From: Diplonema japonicum | Taxonomy: Eukaryota; Euglenozoa; Diplonemea; Diplonemida; Diplonemidae | Reading direction: 5' to 3' | NCBI GenBank assembly: GCA_964019335.1 | Contig: OZ025659.1 | Span: 434,001-498,000 of the forward strand | Length of the DNA: 64,000 bases | Shown: positions 10,375-22,895 of the stretch, in pieces | Layout: the number at the start of each line of letters is the position of its first letter | Position numbering within the stretch: the first letter of the stretch is position 1 | Notes under the pieces: generated by a model | What the model was told of the DNA's origin: nothing | The model's input: the letters and a program-made list of their open reading frames with translations, nothing else | Databases searched by the model: none | Made by a program: the position numbers and the translations under genes

Positions 10375-13300
10375 AGAAATGGATCGACAACATGGTTGTG
10401 GTGGACGACATCGCTGTGGGCGAGCAGGGCGACAACCTCACGGGGCACAACCCCTTGAAGACGGGTGGGGTGTCAGACTTCCTGACCAAGATACGCCAGA
10501 CGATCAACCCCGACATGCTATACGTGTCTGTGGACATCAACGGGGGCACCATGTGCAAGCTGCCAAAGGACAAGCAGAACGATGTCTACATGACCGGGTT
10601 CTCCGATTCCATTCTGCGATTCGTGGCTGAGCGCGGCTCTGGGCAGCTTGACTACGTGGAGCGTATCGACGAGGTGAAAAAGGTGAACAAGCAAAAGGTG
10701 AATTTCGAGTGCCTCGCTTCGCAGCATTCGACGGAGTACGAAACTGCAATGAGTGTTGATGATGAGGAGGAGGAGGAGGAAGAGGAAGAAGAAGACGAGG
10801 AAGATGAGGAAGAGTATGAGACCGAGACGCAGACCGGCACCAAGGCACTGTCCACGATCGGTGCCTCTACCCTAGCCCCGTTGCCGATCGGCGGTTGGTC
10901 TCATATCCGAGTCTTCATCTCGTCGACATTTGCAGACATGCAAAGCGAGAGACAGGTCATATCCGACACTGTGTTCCCCATGTTGCGAAAGTGGTGCCAT
11001 GCAAAAGGGCTCCGTGTGCATCTTACCGAAATCGATCTGCGATGGGGCATCACATCTACCGACGCAGCCCACGGCCTCTCTACCACCCTTTGTCTCAATG
11101 AGGTCGAACGCTGCAAGCCGTTCTTCATCGGGCTCGTGGGCGATCGCTACGGGCATTGTCCGTCGTCTTACGAGGTATGTCAATACATGTTCAATGGTAG
11201 CAACAACACTCAAGGCCAAGCCCGATGCCATCAATTCGAAAGCAAAAGGCTCGTCCCACGTCTTCGACTGGCTCAAAGACTGTCCTCCAGGCAAATCCGT
11301 AACAGAGCTCGAGATGATGCACGGTGCCCTCGGCATCGACCCCTCGGCACACGCCTTCTTCTACGTCAGAAACCAGCAAGCGCTGCTCCCTACTGTGCCT
11401 GCTAAGTTCAAGTATGTCAATATTGCTATTGTCACATCTTTTTTTGCGCAGGGCGTCATTCGCTTCGGAGTCGCCTGCCAAACAGACACAAGTCGACAGC
11501 TTGAAAGACTTGATCGTTCAGAAGGCTGCCGACGGCACCGTGGTCATGCGAAAGTACAACGCAAAGTGCAAGGTCGACGCACCTGAGCTAGTAGGGCTTG
11601 ATGGCTTTGCAAAGCAGATGACCACTGACCTCTGGCATGCCATCTCCAGCACGTGCAGCCCTGATGAGGACGATGAAGAAGAGGACGAGCTGCAGCTGTG
11701 GAGGTCTTACCACGACCAGGTGGTTCAAACGAAGGCGGCAAGGTTCGCAGGGCGGAGAGAGCTTCTGAAGACCGCTCTGGCTTGGGCAAACGGGATGCCA
11801 CATGACAACAGTGACCCTGGGATGGCCCTCGTGAGCGGTGAGGAAGGCACTGGTAAGTCGAGCTGCATGGCAGCTATTTCGAAGAAGTTGCAGAAGATGG
11901 GAACTGCTGTCGTGCTGACTCACTTTGTGGGGGCTTCACCTGGTTCGACCTCTGCCCACCACCTACTGTCGAGGATGGCAAAGGAATTTGCGAACATGCT
12001 AGGCGAGCCGTCACCGCCGGACACCTTTGCCGAGCTCCTCCTTGCCTTCCCCGTGCTTCTCAAGAAGCTCTCCTCCAACACACAGGTCATAGTGGTCTAT
12101 GACGGGCTTGAGCAGCTGGAACCGCATGACCAGGCAATGGCCATGCTCCCTGTGATCCTCCCTACAAGGCGCACAGCGTCGCAGATAAGGTTCCTCACAT
12201 CAGTGACGCATAGGTCCCCTTTCTTTAACGCGCTGTCGAAGAGGTCCCTGCCCCCGTATGTGATGGCTATACAAGACCTGGCTGCGCCTGAAAGGAAGGA
12301 GATCATCAGGAAGACCTTGATGCAGTACGGAAAGAAGTTCGAGGAGCGTGCAAAGAAGGGCAATGCTATGGGACCCCTTGCCAGGAAGATTGACGCCAAG
12401 TCGCCCGAATACCTTGCCATTGCACTGGAGCACATCCGTGTTCATGCTACACACGATACGCTTGTTAACAGCGTGCGCGACCTCCCCGCTACCCTTGCAA
12501 AGCTCCTCGAGTACCTCCTCGGCATGTGCGAAAGCCGATGCAGTAAGATCTGCGTCTCTGCGGTTCTAAGTGCACTTGCCATTTCACAGCCTGTCGGAGG
12601 TCTCAACGAGACCCAGTTGAGGGACTTCACGCACCAGCCGGCGTCTTACATCACACAGATTATCACCTTGATTGCGAGCCTCGTACGGTACGACAGCACT
12701 ACAGGGTGCTACAGCCTTGCCTCCACAGCTTTCCTGAAGGCCATCAAGAAGAAATACTGCAGCTCTGCAGCCGAAATTACGTCTGTGCACAAGAAACTTG
12801 TTATCTTCCATCTGACCGGGCAGGCGCCTGTGGGGACGTCGCGTGGCTACGGGACGGGTGCTACATTGGAGAAGGTTGAGTGGGGCAATCTGAGCTGCAG
12901 TGCGACGCGTGCCCTGATGCACCATGCCGTGCTGGGACAGGCGTGGGATGTGCTAGGGCTCATGCTGACGGATCTTGAATTTGTTGAGCACGCTGCCTCA
13001 TTGGGTTTGACGCTTGACGTGCTGGGGACTATGAACACAACCGTCGAATCTGGTAAACACCTTGCCAGGAAGCTGGACTCTTTCAAGGAGTACATAGAAG
13101 CCAACGCGCACCTGTTGCAGCGGTACCCGCAAGTCGCCCAGCAAGCAGCTTACAACTCTGTCGACAAGGAAGGCCCTGCAAATTCCGCACACAAATTAGA
13201 GCCAAAAGTGCCATGGTTCCAACACGTCAACAAAGAGGGTGACGCCCCGTTATGCACGCGCACCCAACAGTCCTCAGCTGCAGTTGTCGCCGTAGCCCTC

Positions 13301-15499
13301 TCGCGCGATGGTCGGTTCACCGCCATAGGGACGGAAGACTGGAAGATCCAACTGCTGACACAAAGGCAGGGCAAGGAGAAGCTCGTTATCAGAGGGCACA
13401 CGGGAAAGATCAATGGACTTGTTTTTACACCGACCAACGAGCACCTCATCAGCGCTAGCCAAGACGGAACAGTGGCCATGTGGTCTGTGAGGGATGGGTC
13501 GCGATTCCTGTACCTGCCGAAAGCCCACTCGAAGCCCGTGAATGCTGTATGCGTGGGGAAGACTGCGGACTACTTCGTGACGGCCGCCGATGACACCACC
13601 GTAAAAGTGTGGGACGTGTTGCACAAGAAAGCATGCAGAATCTTCAAGTATCACACAGGGCCCGTGACCACTGTGAGGGCCCATGTGGAGGGCAGGTTGT
13701 TCGCCTCTGCTTCGTGGGACACTACTATCAAAATCTACACAAACATTTCCCCCGACGCCCGGTGTGTCTCCACCATCCACACCAAGATGCGTGCCATCTG
13801 TGATGTAGCGTGGGCACCTACCTTGGTGCAAACCATCGCGGCAGCGAGTTGCGACGGGCGCGTGAGGCTCTTCGATGTTGTCGCCAAGCACGAGCTGCTC
13901 ACCATCGACGGGCACTACGGCAGGTCCGTGCGGTCCATCTCCTACTCCAACGATGGCAAGTGGATTGTGTCAGCCGACAGGCAAGGGTGCGTCAAGGTGT
14001 GGCGCGGGGGTGTTACCGGCGAAGAGGTCATAACATGTACAGGGCACCACAGGGCAGTGAACCAGGTGGTCTTCAGCAGCGACAACAAGACTGTGCTGTC
14101 CGCCTCATCTGACAACAATTTGAAATCGTGGAACCGCGACAGGGCTTCGAAGCAGTCGCTACACTCGGCAAGGATCACAGGGACTGCCATCCACGAGGGC
14201 AAAGTCGCTGTATCCGTCTCGAGGGACGGCTTTTTGAAAGCGGTTGAGCTCAACAACCGCTCGATGCCCTTAGTGATGGAGCACATCCAACCTGAGAAGC
14301 AAAAGCGTGTAGCGGTCACATCGGTGGCATTGACAATTGACGGAAAGCGTGCTGTGACAGGTGCATGCGACGGGCTAGTTCGTGTATGGCATCTGAAGAC
14401 AGGTCTCGGCGGTGCACAAGAAGGCCACCACCCCAGCCTCATATGCAAAGGACACTACAACGTGGTGTCGGGCGTTGCGACCGTGGGAAGCAACCAAGCG
14501 TTCAGTGTGTCGTGGGACCGTTCCATCAGAAAGTGGCTTCTGAATGAAGACTTCACCGGCGAGGCGGGGGACAATGTGGTGGACAAGGTACTGGCCATCC
14601 GCAGAGACGCCCACGACATGGAGATAACCTGCATCTCTGTCGACAGCAAAGGCACGACAGTGGCGACAGGGTCGTACGACTGCAGCGTGAGGGTGTGGTC
14701 GGCGAACAACCTGGAACCCATCAGAACACTGCAACAACACGCGAACTGGACCACCGGGGTTGTGTACCACCCCCTGGACACCGCACTACTCTGCAGCGTG
14801 TCACTAGACGGAACAATGGCGGTGTGGGACCTGGCAAGAAAGTCCAAAGAAGCACTTGTCGAGACAATGGAATGCGGGAAACAACTACGCTGCGTACAGT
14901 TCGCGTCGAACGATGTTGTGATATGCGGCGGCGACGAAGGAGTCAGCGCGTGGAGGGTGACACCGGAGACAAGCGGGCACGGGCTGGAGTGCTCGGCAGA
15001 ACCCGCTGGAGCATTCTTCTCAACAGCACCATGCAGTACTCTAGCTGCACATTACCAAGACTCCACAACACAAATATGGACAGGGGACATCCTGGGGAAC
15101 GCTTACCACTTGAAATTCAACGACGTGGGCAGCGTGTGGGCTGCACAAACCTTGCGTGTGATCCCAACTGACATTCCATCTGACATCCCTGACCAAGACT
15201 CACGTATACAGGAGGAAAGCGAAGTGGCTACCTCTGTTGGCGACAGCGAGTCCTATACGTCATGGGAAACAGTGGATGCTGCAGAGATCTTCCCAGGCCG
15301 TGGAGGGGTTTTCCGCAAGTTTGATTCTGGGGCTGAACGCAAGGCCTACCTCCTCGAGACCCGCCAGGCGTATATCGAGTCGCTTAAGCATCGTTCTGCT
15401 GGCAAAACACCTCCTTCTCAAATGGCGCAAGAACACTACAACCAGTCTGTCAAAACAGCTGAGGTCATCGTGATGCTGAAGGGAATGGGACTATGTTAG
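8705..15499 (+). CDS. TEP1: TEP1-like vault/telomerase-associated protein, 2207 aa, 5 exons
   Basis: Exons 8705-10150, 10188-10322, 10377-11174, 11215-11411 and 11452-15499 splice in frame with GT-AG introns of 37-54 bp. Intron 2 is mostly a single A-run. Domain order matches TEP1. Residues ~10-390 are a TROVE RNA-binding module (STTNPEFILKLALYLRSDLN, NIRGTANFIAALAS). A Gly/Lys linker near 345-365 precedes a vWA-like region to ~640 (MLYVSVDINGGTMCK). An acidic Glu/Asp run near 650-670 leads to DUF4062 at ~703-830 (IRVFISSTFADMQSERQ). The NACHT NTPase at ~980-1250 has P-loop GEEGTGKSS and Walker B-like VIVVYDGLEQL. WD40 repeats fill ~1467-2100 (repeated VKVWDVL, VRVWSAN, MAVWDLA). In animals TEP1 binds vault RNA and telomerase RNA. 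I see no major vault protein gene here. Human TEP1 is somewhat longer. Confidence 0.9.
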
Positions 15500-16085
15500 G
15501 AAAGTGAGGGCGGGGAACAAAAGAAGAAGAAAAAAAAAATCGCGAGAGAAAGCTGTCACCCCCTTCCTTACCCATTTTTTCCTCTTTTTTTTTTTTGGAA
15601 GAAAACAAACTAACGTCTTTTTTTCGTTTTAACTTTTTTTTTTTTTGTTTTAACCCGCGAGAAGGGGGAAAAAAAAAAGAAAGAAGAAGAAAAAATAGTT
15701 CCCTTTCCCTCCTTTTTTTTTTCGGGGGGGAAAAAAGCCACACAGAAAGAAAAAGAACCCCTCATACTATCTTTTTAAAAAAAAAAAGTGGAGAGGGAAT
15801 GGGAAATCAACGTCGATAGTTTTCTTCTTTTTTTCTTTTCAAAGAAAAACGCAAAATAATGGGGGGCTTTTTTTTACTTTTAAAAAAAAAAACTGACTTG
15901 ACCTTTAGTATCTCTCTCTCTCTTTCTTTTTTCTTGAAGAAAAAAACAAAATTCTTATGTTCTCTAACATCCCCCCCTCCCCCCTTTTTCTTTCATTCAG
16001 TGTTTTTTTTTTATTTTTTTTCACAATCCCCTTTTTTTTCGGCGCTTTAAAAAAACTTTGGAAAGGGAGGGGGGGAAAAAAAAGA
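15500..16085. other. Intergenic, homopolymer-rich
   Basis: A/T-run spacer with pyrimidine-rich stretches near 15912-15990. The in-frame ATG at 15957 would add a Phe/Leu run to the next protein, so it is rejected as a start. Confidence 0.5.
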
Positions 16086-19000
16086 ATGGAACTAGCCGAT
16101 TTTGCGGTTAGCGTTGTGGCGGCAAAGGTGCTGAAGGATGGAAAAGACTACAAGTCAGTTGCGCTCCTTGCAGACATGCTAACAGCAGCTGCTGGAGAGA
16201 TATCAACGGATGAGTGGATGTACATATGGTGTGAGGGGGTGACACCATTTTATTTCAAGAGGACAACTGAGGAATACGTGAGAGAAAAACTGATGCAAGC
16301 TGCAGTAGAGTTTGTTCGTAACGACGATTCTGGGGCCAAGGCGCTCATGGAGGTCACCAACGTACCCGATAAATTGACACTTACCCTCCGTATCCACTTG
16401 CTGTCCAGCAGCCCTGAGAGCTTCCCCTGCGGTCTGGGCGAACAGCTTCTTCAAAGCCTTCTCGAACTGGAGGATGAAGAATGGATCGGTGTCCAGCTTG
16501 CGAAACTCTTCAAAATCGTGACCCTCGCCCCCGACCAACGGCAGCAGATGTGGTCCGCCTTAGAGACCAAAGGCGGAGCTTCACCAGGCGCTGCAGTCTC
16601 CGCTCTCCGTCTCACCGAGATCTTCGGTACAGCCGATATCTCCGACACCTTTATTGAGAACACTCTCTCTCACCGCACGCGTGCCACCAGACGCATGGGG
16701 CTCCAGCTCATGAAAACCACATACGAGGCACAGGAATGGTGGGGGCCGTGGTCTGCAGCCTTCACCGTGATCTCGGACGAGCAGCCCTGGCATATTATCC
16801 ACCCCGCTTGGCAAGACGTCCTCGCCGTCATCCAAAAGGTCCCCGAGAACTGGTGCACTGTGCTGGCCCTTCGCGGCGCCTCGCACTCTGACAACAGAGT
16901 CGTGCGCAGGGTCTGCTGCGATGTCTTCACCGCCGACCTGCCGCTCAGCATCTCTCAAGCAGTCACCACCCCCGCCCTCGACGCAGGCTGCGAGATCCCC
17001 GTCACAAGCCCTGCTCTTTTGCGTCATCTCACTGCCATAGTCTCCGAAGACCCTTCGCTCGGCAGGGAGACAGCCGAAACCTTCTTTGCCTTGACGCCAA
17101 AGGACTACCCTCAAGACACACACGAGGAGATCGCCTCTCAGCTTGCCACGATCAGCAAGGCGTGGAGGGGCTCAGGCCACCCACCCTCCTGCTTGATTCC
17201 CTTGGCAGCTGCGTGTTTGAGGTTTGGAGTTGCGCAGCATGCTTGTGCACCATCAGCCCTGCTGTGCTTGGAGGCACTCCCCCTGAGTGCGCTTCCTGAT
17301 ACGGTAGCCAAGGCGAACCTCACAGATACAGAGAAGGCAGCATTCGTGAAGAAAGCGATTGCCGACGGGATAAAGGAGTACAGCCTGCTTGGCGCTGTCT
17401 CGATGGACACTCTCAAGGGTGCTGTAGGGGAGGTGGACGATAAGGCACAGAAGTTTGCCATTTGCGTTGTTGGGTGCGTTGGGGTGCCGTCCTCCTCTTC
17501 TGAGGAGTCTGTTACGCTGTGTGGTGAGGACTTCAGCTTTTCCTGGGTAGAAGAGTGCCTGCAGAGCCTAGACGAAGTGGTGTTGGAAGCTGTGTGTAGC
17601 GTGCTGTGTGCATCTAGCAACAAGCACCTTGCTGATGTCGCCGCGAGGGTCGCTGCCAAGATGCTGTCTGATGACAAGCCTGCTGCTGCACACCTTGCTA
17701 TAGCCGTCCCGCCCAGCTCGTGGTCCTCGCTGCCTGCCCCACGTCAGCTGGTGGAGCAATGGATACAGTCGGGGACCATCGGTTCAAAAGACACCACAAG
17801 CAAAATCACAATGTTCTGTAAACTAGGTGGTCTGTCCGACACTTCCGACTGGTTGGAAAGGGTAGTTAAGTTCTATGGCGGCCTGAAGGCTACAAAGAAA
17901 GCCAAAACACCTCGTGGTATCAAGGAGCTCATGGAGGCTGTCTTAGTCACGGGGAAGTACCTCAGCGAAGCATGGCAGGTGCTGTTGAAGTACCAACCGA
18001 AGTTCTCGGGCAGCAGGGAGGCGTACAAGGCGTACTTTACAGCAGCTGTCAAGGACCATGCGCATCTGAGGGGGCTCCCTAAGTTGGACGAGCGAGTCAT
18101 GCAGTCGTCGATCGTGGCCTCGCAGCTCACTGCAGTTGTATTGGGTGAGATGGATGATGCTGAGCTGCTTGCGAAGCTTGCCGTCCACTCACCTGCACCT
18201 AAATCACAGGCATTGGATGGGAACCACCCTGGTGTTGTGATCTCGAAGGCTCGGGAGAGGAAGGTTGATGCTTCGAAGTTCGCAGCTGCTGTGCTCGAGG
18301 AAGTGCGTAAGGATGTCGAACCCGAGGGCAACGATGGTTCTGCAGCCCAGTTGCGAAGAGTTAGGGAGTGGTGGGTGCTGTGCGCCCTGCTGCCCCAGGT
18401 GGTCCCTGCTACCGCCAACCTCATTGCCGCAGCCGCCGTCAACGAGCTCAAGGCAGCACGTGTGGTTCCGAGGACCAGGGTCCTTGTACAGAACGCATGG
18501 GCTGCAGCATGTGCCTTACACCCCACGGAATCAAACTGTCTGCCGTTGCTGAACTCTATCCTAGAAACACACACCACTGAGACACGACTAGCTGTCTCTT
18601 CCCTAGTAGTGGCGGCGCACCTCCTCCTCACCGACTCCGGCGTCGAGAAGAAGACTTTGACAGTCAACGTGCTCGGGTGGACCATGGCCATGCCGCACAC
18701 TGCGAAGGTTCATGCACAGCTGGTTCTCGCAGAGCTGCTGGAAAAGACCGACTTCGACTCCGAGTTTATGAAGTCTGTGAAGGGGTTCCTTGCTGAGAAC
18801 CCGCACCTGAAGGCGCTGAGGGGGCACGCAGGCATCGACAAGGCAGTCTCGTTGTATATCACCGAGACACCGCCTTTCATGCAGACATCTGTCGAAATGA
18901 AGACATTGAAGGCACTGAGGTTGGTGCAGAACAGGTTCAGCGAGTTGGAAGGGAATGAAAACGAAGTGGCGGCGCCGTCTGCAGGATGGGCGTCGAAGGG

Positions 19001-19661
19001 GAGCAGGAAATGCCCCGCGCGTGCGAGGGGGAAGACGGAAGTCGACGATGAAAGCGACGAAGGCACAGACGGTGAGGAGGAGATTGTGGACGCCACCCAC
19101 CAGCGACGTCCCACACCAGGCAGACCCATGGCGACTAAAGAACCTCAGGTATGTTTTTCTTCTTCTTGACATCCTTTCATCAACACACAGATATGCGTTG
19201 TTGGAAGCTTCCTGGACAACCTCCCCAACCAGGCTGGGTTGTGCAGAACGTTGGAGGCGCTCTTTGGAAGTGTAGCAGAGTGCACGCTTGCTAGTTTGAA
19301 GGCAGCACAGGAACCTGCCTTTTTGAGGATGTCGATGGCGAGCGAGAGGTGGCTGAAGCTGGTGGAGATACCGCCCGGCGAACGGCTGGCAACCTACATC
19401 CAGCGTAAGAGGCGGGAGGGATTCACTATCGTGGCCCTGGAGCAGACCGACACCTCTGTGCCCGCCCCCCTTTACACCTTTAAACAAAAAACCGTTATAA
19501 TCATTGGGAACGAGCAACTGGGGTGCCCGTCGTGGCTCCTGAGGAGACCGGAACTCGTACACGACTTCGTGGAACTGCCGCTAGACGGTGCCTCGAGGTC
19601 TCTTAACGCTCACGTAACAGCCGCAGCCATGCTATGGCAGTATAGGATGCAGACGTATTAG
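16086..19661 (+). CDS. TRM3: Trm3/TARBP1-like tRNA guanosine-2'-O-methyltransferase (SpoU family), 1177 aa
   Basis: Exons 16086-19148 and 19191-19661 flank a 42-bp intron (GTATGT...ACACAG). About 1000 residues of alpha-helical solenoid precede a C-terminal SpoU/TrmH (SPOUT) domain, the layout of yeast Trm3 and human TARBP1, which methylate G18 of tRNA. The three SpoU motifs are present: FLDNLPNQAGLCRTLEALFG, then VIIIGNEQLGCP, then VELPLDGASRSLNAHVTAAA. The loop Asn of motif 3 (SLN) is kept. A basic/acidic linker (RARGKTEVDDESDEGTDGEE) just before the intron separates solenoid from catalytic domain. The start at 16086 is chosen because upstream in-frame sequence is homopolymeric. The solenoid shows little recognisable similarity, so the call rests on the C-terminal domain and overall layout. 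Confidence 0.85.
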
Positions 19662-19834
19662 TGGCGTGTCCGCCCACCGTTTTTTTTTTTTTTTTTTATG
19701 TTTTTCTTTTTTATTTGCTAGCAATCAAATATAGTCATGGGTGGTCCTCTTTCTTTTCCTTTTTTAAATCTTTACAAAAAAAAAAAAAAAAAAAGAACAA
19801 AAAACAAAGAAACACAACAAACTTCCAGGAAGGA

Positions 19835-21444
19835 ATGGAGGTGTTTTGCACAACCCCAGATGGGTTGGAGTTCGTGCTGAAAGAGGAAATCTTAACGGTG
19901 GTGGATGAATCAGTATTCGAAGAGTTTGTGGAGTGCAAGGTACCGGGGATCGTGCGGTTTAAGGTGAACACGGACGTACCGGACAAACTACGAGACAGTA
20001 TTAAGAGGGTACACAGGTTGCGAAGCGTGGAGCACGTGTGCGGGTTGGTGTTGGAGTCCGGTCCGGACTATCCGTTCGACGATGTGAACGAGCTGGAGAG
20101 GCTTGCGAAGGAAGTCGGCGAAGAACGGTTCAAAAAAAACTGGGTGGACGCGATGAGGCTGTGGCATCTTGCTCTTCACAGCGACATGCTGTGCGAAGCA
20201 CCATTAAAGGAAACCGCGGAAAAACTAAAATCAAAGGTGTTGTTCCGGTGCACCGGGAGAAGGTTGGGCAAGGGCCTACGAACACACAAACCCAAGTACA
20301 AATCCCCCGATGTGGAACGGACCATCGGCGGTGTAATGTCAGAAAACTTTTCATGGAAGGCGTCAATGGTAATGCACACACTACAAACCCTGGTTGTCAT
20401 GGCAGGTGACAGAATTGTAATTGGTGTTTGCCTGCACGGGGCAAACCAAGTAAAAGCGTACTATGAAGTTAATCAGAACAGCAAGAAGGTCAGGGACACA
20501 ATATCAGTGGGGGAGTTTGCCAAAACGGCTTGGGAGAAATACCAGTATCAGTTGAAGCAAGACGACAAAGCGAAGAAGCTGCGAGAAGCTCTTTTGCAGG
20601 GCGAGACCATCGACATCAAAGAACCTGCAACAAAGGACCTCATCGCGAAGCTGAAGGCGTCTACCACCAACAACGAGATTCGAATCAACAAATCAGAAAA
20701 CTCCATGATCGTACCAATTGGCCACGCTTTGGTTAAACTGTCAGATATCAAACCTGGCGACATTGTGTGTGACCCGCTTGCAGGGTCAGGGACAACACTC
20801 CTTGAAGCGTCATTGGTGCAACCGCACACCGGTGCCATCTTCGGTGGAGACATGACTTTAAGCGAATGCAGCATCACCGCCACCAACATCGATTCTTTCC
20901 AGTTTCTTGCGGGGGACTGCGGATTGATTGTGCCCCCTACTACCTCGCACCCTGAAGAGGAGAAGGACGACGGTGCAAAGCCTCCTATGAAAAAGCGTAA
21001 AACGGCCGACCAAACTCATGTGAAATTCAACCACCCGCTCACTACATCTGTGTGCCACTGGAACGCGACGTCACTCCCCATCAGAACGGGGTCGGTTGAC
21101 GTTGTCATTACAGACCTTCCGTTTGGGAACCGATGTGCGAAGGGGTCGAAGAAGGCCTTCCCGATGTTTTTGTATGGATTTGAGAAGGGTGGAAAAAAAA
21201 AAATAAAAAAAAAATCGCAGCGAGGAATTTGCAAGGATCCTTCGGCCCGGTGGCAGGCTCACCTTTCTCGCCGTGCATGGCAAGCATTTAGACTTCATTC
21301 TGGGATCGGTATGAAAAAAAAAAAAAAAAAAAAAAGTTTTTTTTCTAGGAAAACGTCAAGAAATCGTTCAAGACACGCAAGGAGGCTTTCAAGGTGAACA
21401 TGGGTGAGATGTACCCGTCCATCTACTGTTTTGAGAGGGTTTAA
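19835..21444 (+). CDS. THUMPD3: THUMPD3-like tRNA (guanine-N2)-methyltransferase, 506 aa, 3 exons
   Basis: Exons 19835-21171, 21221-21308 and 21349-21444 join in frame. Both introns are A-rich or A-then-T. Residues 1-250 hold a THUMP-type RNA-binding region (VLFRCTGRRLGKGLRTHKPK). The Rossmann methyltransferase follows: SAM-binding motif CDPLAGSGTTLLEA and catalytic motif IV VVITDLPFGNRC, the TD(L/M)PFG form typical of THUMPD3. A basic patch (PPMKKRKTAD) interrupts the domain. Splicing gives PMFFEEFARILRPGGRLTFL, the expected late motif, which supports the intron model. Human THUMPD3 has almost the same length and, with TRMT112, makes m2G at tRNA positions 6 and 7. The partner is not in this window. 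Confidence 0.88.
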
Positions 21445-21557
21445 AAAAAAAAGAAATCTTCTTTTTTTTCCTCATGTTCCCCAACACAACACCCCACCAA
21501 AGGAAATGTGAAACAAAAAAAAAAAAAAAAAAAAAACAAAAAAAAAAAACAAAAAAA

Positions 21558-22778
21558 ATGTCTGCAACATGGATCCTGGCGGTTACAATAATAAATGCTG
21601 TGCAATGGGACAGCACAGCGGAGGTGCACCGTGCAGTGTTCGCGTCTTGCAACAGAGTGTTTCAACACGAAGGAGGCGATGACGTCGCTCAACCGGCATG
21701 GGAAGGAATAGAAGCGTTCAGCCCGGAAGCCTTTTGGTGGGTGGGGGATGCTGTCTATCCCAAGGAAAGCAAAAGCGAAGACTCTTTAACAGAAAGTTAC
21801 ACCGCACAAAACAACATCGAAGGCTACAAACGCGTCAAGTCAAAACTCACCATGCTTGACGGCACATGGGACGATCACGACTATGGCGTGAACGACGGCG
21901 GCAAGGACAGTTACACACCTTCCGAGAAAACCGGTATTCAAAATGCGTTTCTAAACTTTTTAAACGTATCTATGAACACTCCCCGACGGGAGCGGAAGGG
22001 CGTGTATTCCGTCCATAAAGTATCTTCCCACGCCCATCCCGACAAATCAGTTGCTTTAATATTCTTAGACACCCGCACACACCGTGACCCGCACGCTATC
22101 CCATCCGTTGGAGGATATGATATTCCAGGTATTGCGCTTGTCTCAGCGCTGACGAGATTTCTATCCTCTGTGATAAACGTATATTCGCAGGGAGACGTTT
22201 TGGGCGATGAACAGTGGGAGTGGATGGAAGGAATTGTGAAGGATCTGTCGGAAGAGGTGCAGGGGTTCATCGTTGTGAGCAGTATCCAGGTGAACACAAG
22301 CAACCCTACTGTTGAGTCTTGGGGGCATTTCCCTGTCGCACGGAATCGGCTTTACACCCTTCTGAACGGGTCGAAAAGTGTACTTTTCGTCTCTGGTGAT
22401 GTACATTTTGCTGAAGTTTCTCCAAATGAACTGACGACCAGCGGTTTGACACACACATGCGGGACGCCGTTTTACGGTCCGCTGTGCCATGTCGCGCTTA
22501 ATACCTGGACCTCCCACAGGGCTACTCCCACATCGTTCGATATCTCCAAAAACTACCTCACAGTGACGTTCAACTGGGCGGCCGACACGCTGCAGTTCAC
22601 CGTGCGTGATGTGAGTAATCGTCCTTTGCTCTACAAGGACCATATTCTGGGGGTGCCCACGGTGCTCCATGACGCTCCTTTGTTCACGCTGTCGACAGAC
22701 CAGCGGGTGTTGATCTTCTGCGTCACAGGCACCATGCTGGCGGTGGCGGGGTTCCTGTTTATCACACCGCATGTATAG
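21558..22778 (+). CDS. PhoD-like alkaline phosphatase/phosphodiesterase, secreted or membrane-tethered, 406 aa
   Basis: The ATG at 21558 directly follows a long A-run. The N-terminus (MSATWILAVTIINAVQW) looks like a signal peptide and the C-terminus (VLIFCVTGTMLAVAGFLFI) is one membrane span, so it is probably a type I extracytoplasmic enzyme. PhoD-like metallophosphatase motifs occur in order: VFASCNR, FWWVGDAVYP, GTWDDHDYGVNDGG and FVSGDVHFAE. The Asp and His residues that bind metals in this family are all present. Substrates of such eukaryotic proteins are poorly known. No regulation is visible. Confidence 0.85.
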   Translation: MSATWILAVTIINAVQWDSTAEVHRAVFASCNRVFQHEGGDDVAQPAWEGIEAFSPEAFWWVGDAVYPKESKSEDSLTESYTAQNNIEGYKRVKSKLTMLDGTWDDHDYGVNDGGKDSYTPSEKTGIQNAFLNFLNVSMNTPRRERKGVYSVHKVSSHAHPDKSVALIFLDTRTHRDPHAIPSVGGYDIPGIALVSALTRFLSSVINVYSQGDVLGDEQWEWMEGIVKDLSEEVQGFIVVSSIQVNTSNPTVESWGHFPVARNRLYTLLNGSKSVLFVSGDVHFAEVSPNELTTSGLTHTCGTPFYGPLCHVALNTWTSHRATPTSFDISKNYLTVTFNWAADTLQFTVRDVSNRPLLYKDHILGVPTVLHDAPLFTLSTDQRVLIFCVTGTMLAVAGFLFITPHV

Positions 22779-22895
22779 AAACAAAAAGGAAAAAAAAAGT
22801 GTTTTTTTTTTTTCTTTTTCTTTCCCCCCCTCCTCCGTTTGATGCCCCTTCAAAAAAACCAGGAATATCCATCCCTCTTTTTTTAAACTACTAAA

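Noticed and set aside
10377-11405. TEP1 reading through 11175-11214 without splicing
   Set aside because: The unspliced frame ends in Arg/Pro-rich nonsense. Splicing restores the expected TEP1 sequence (SVTELEMMHGALG).
18603-19562. 319-codon - strand frame opposite the Trm3-like gene
   Set aside because: The + strand carries clear SpoU motifs there. The - strand product shows no domain and crosses the intron.
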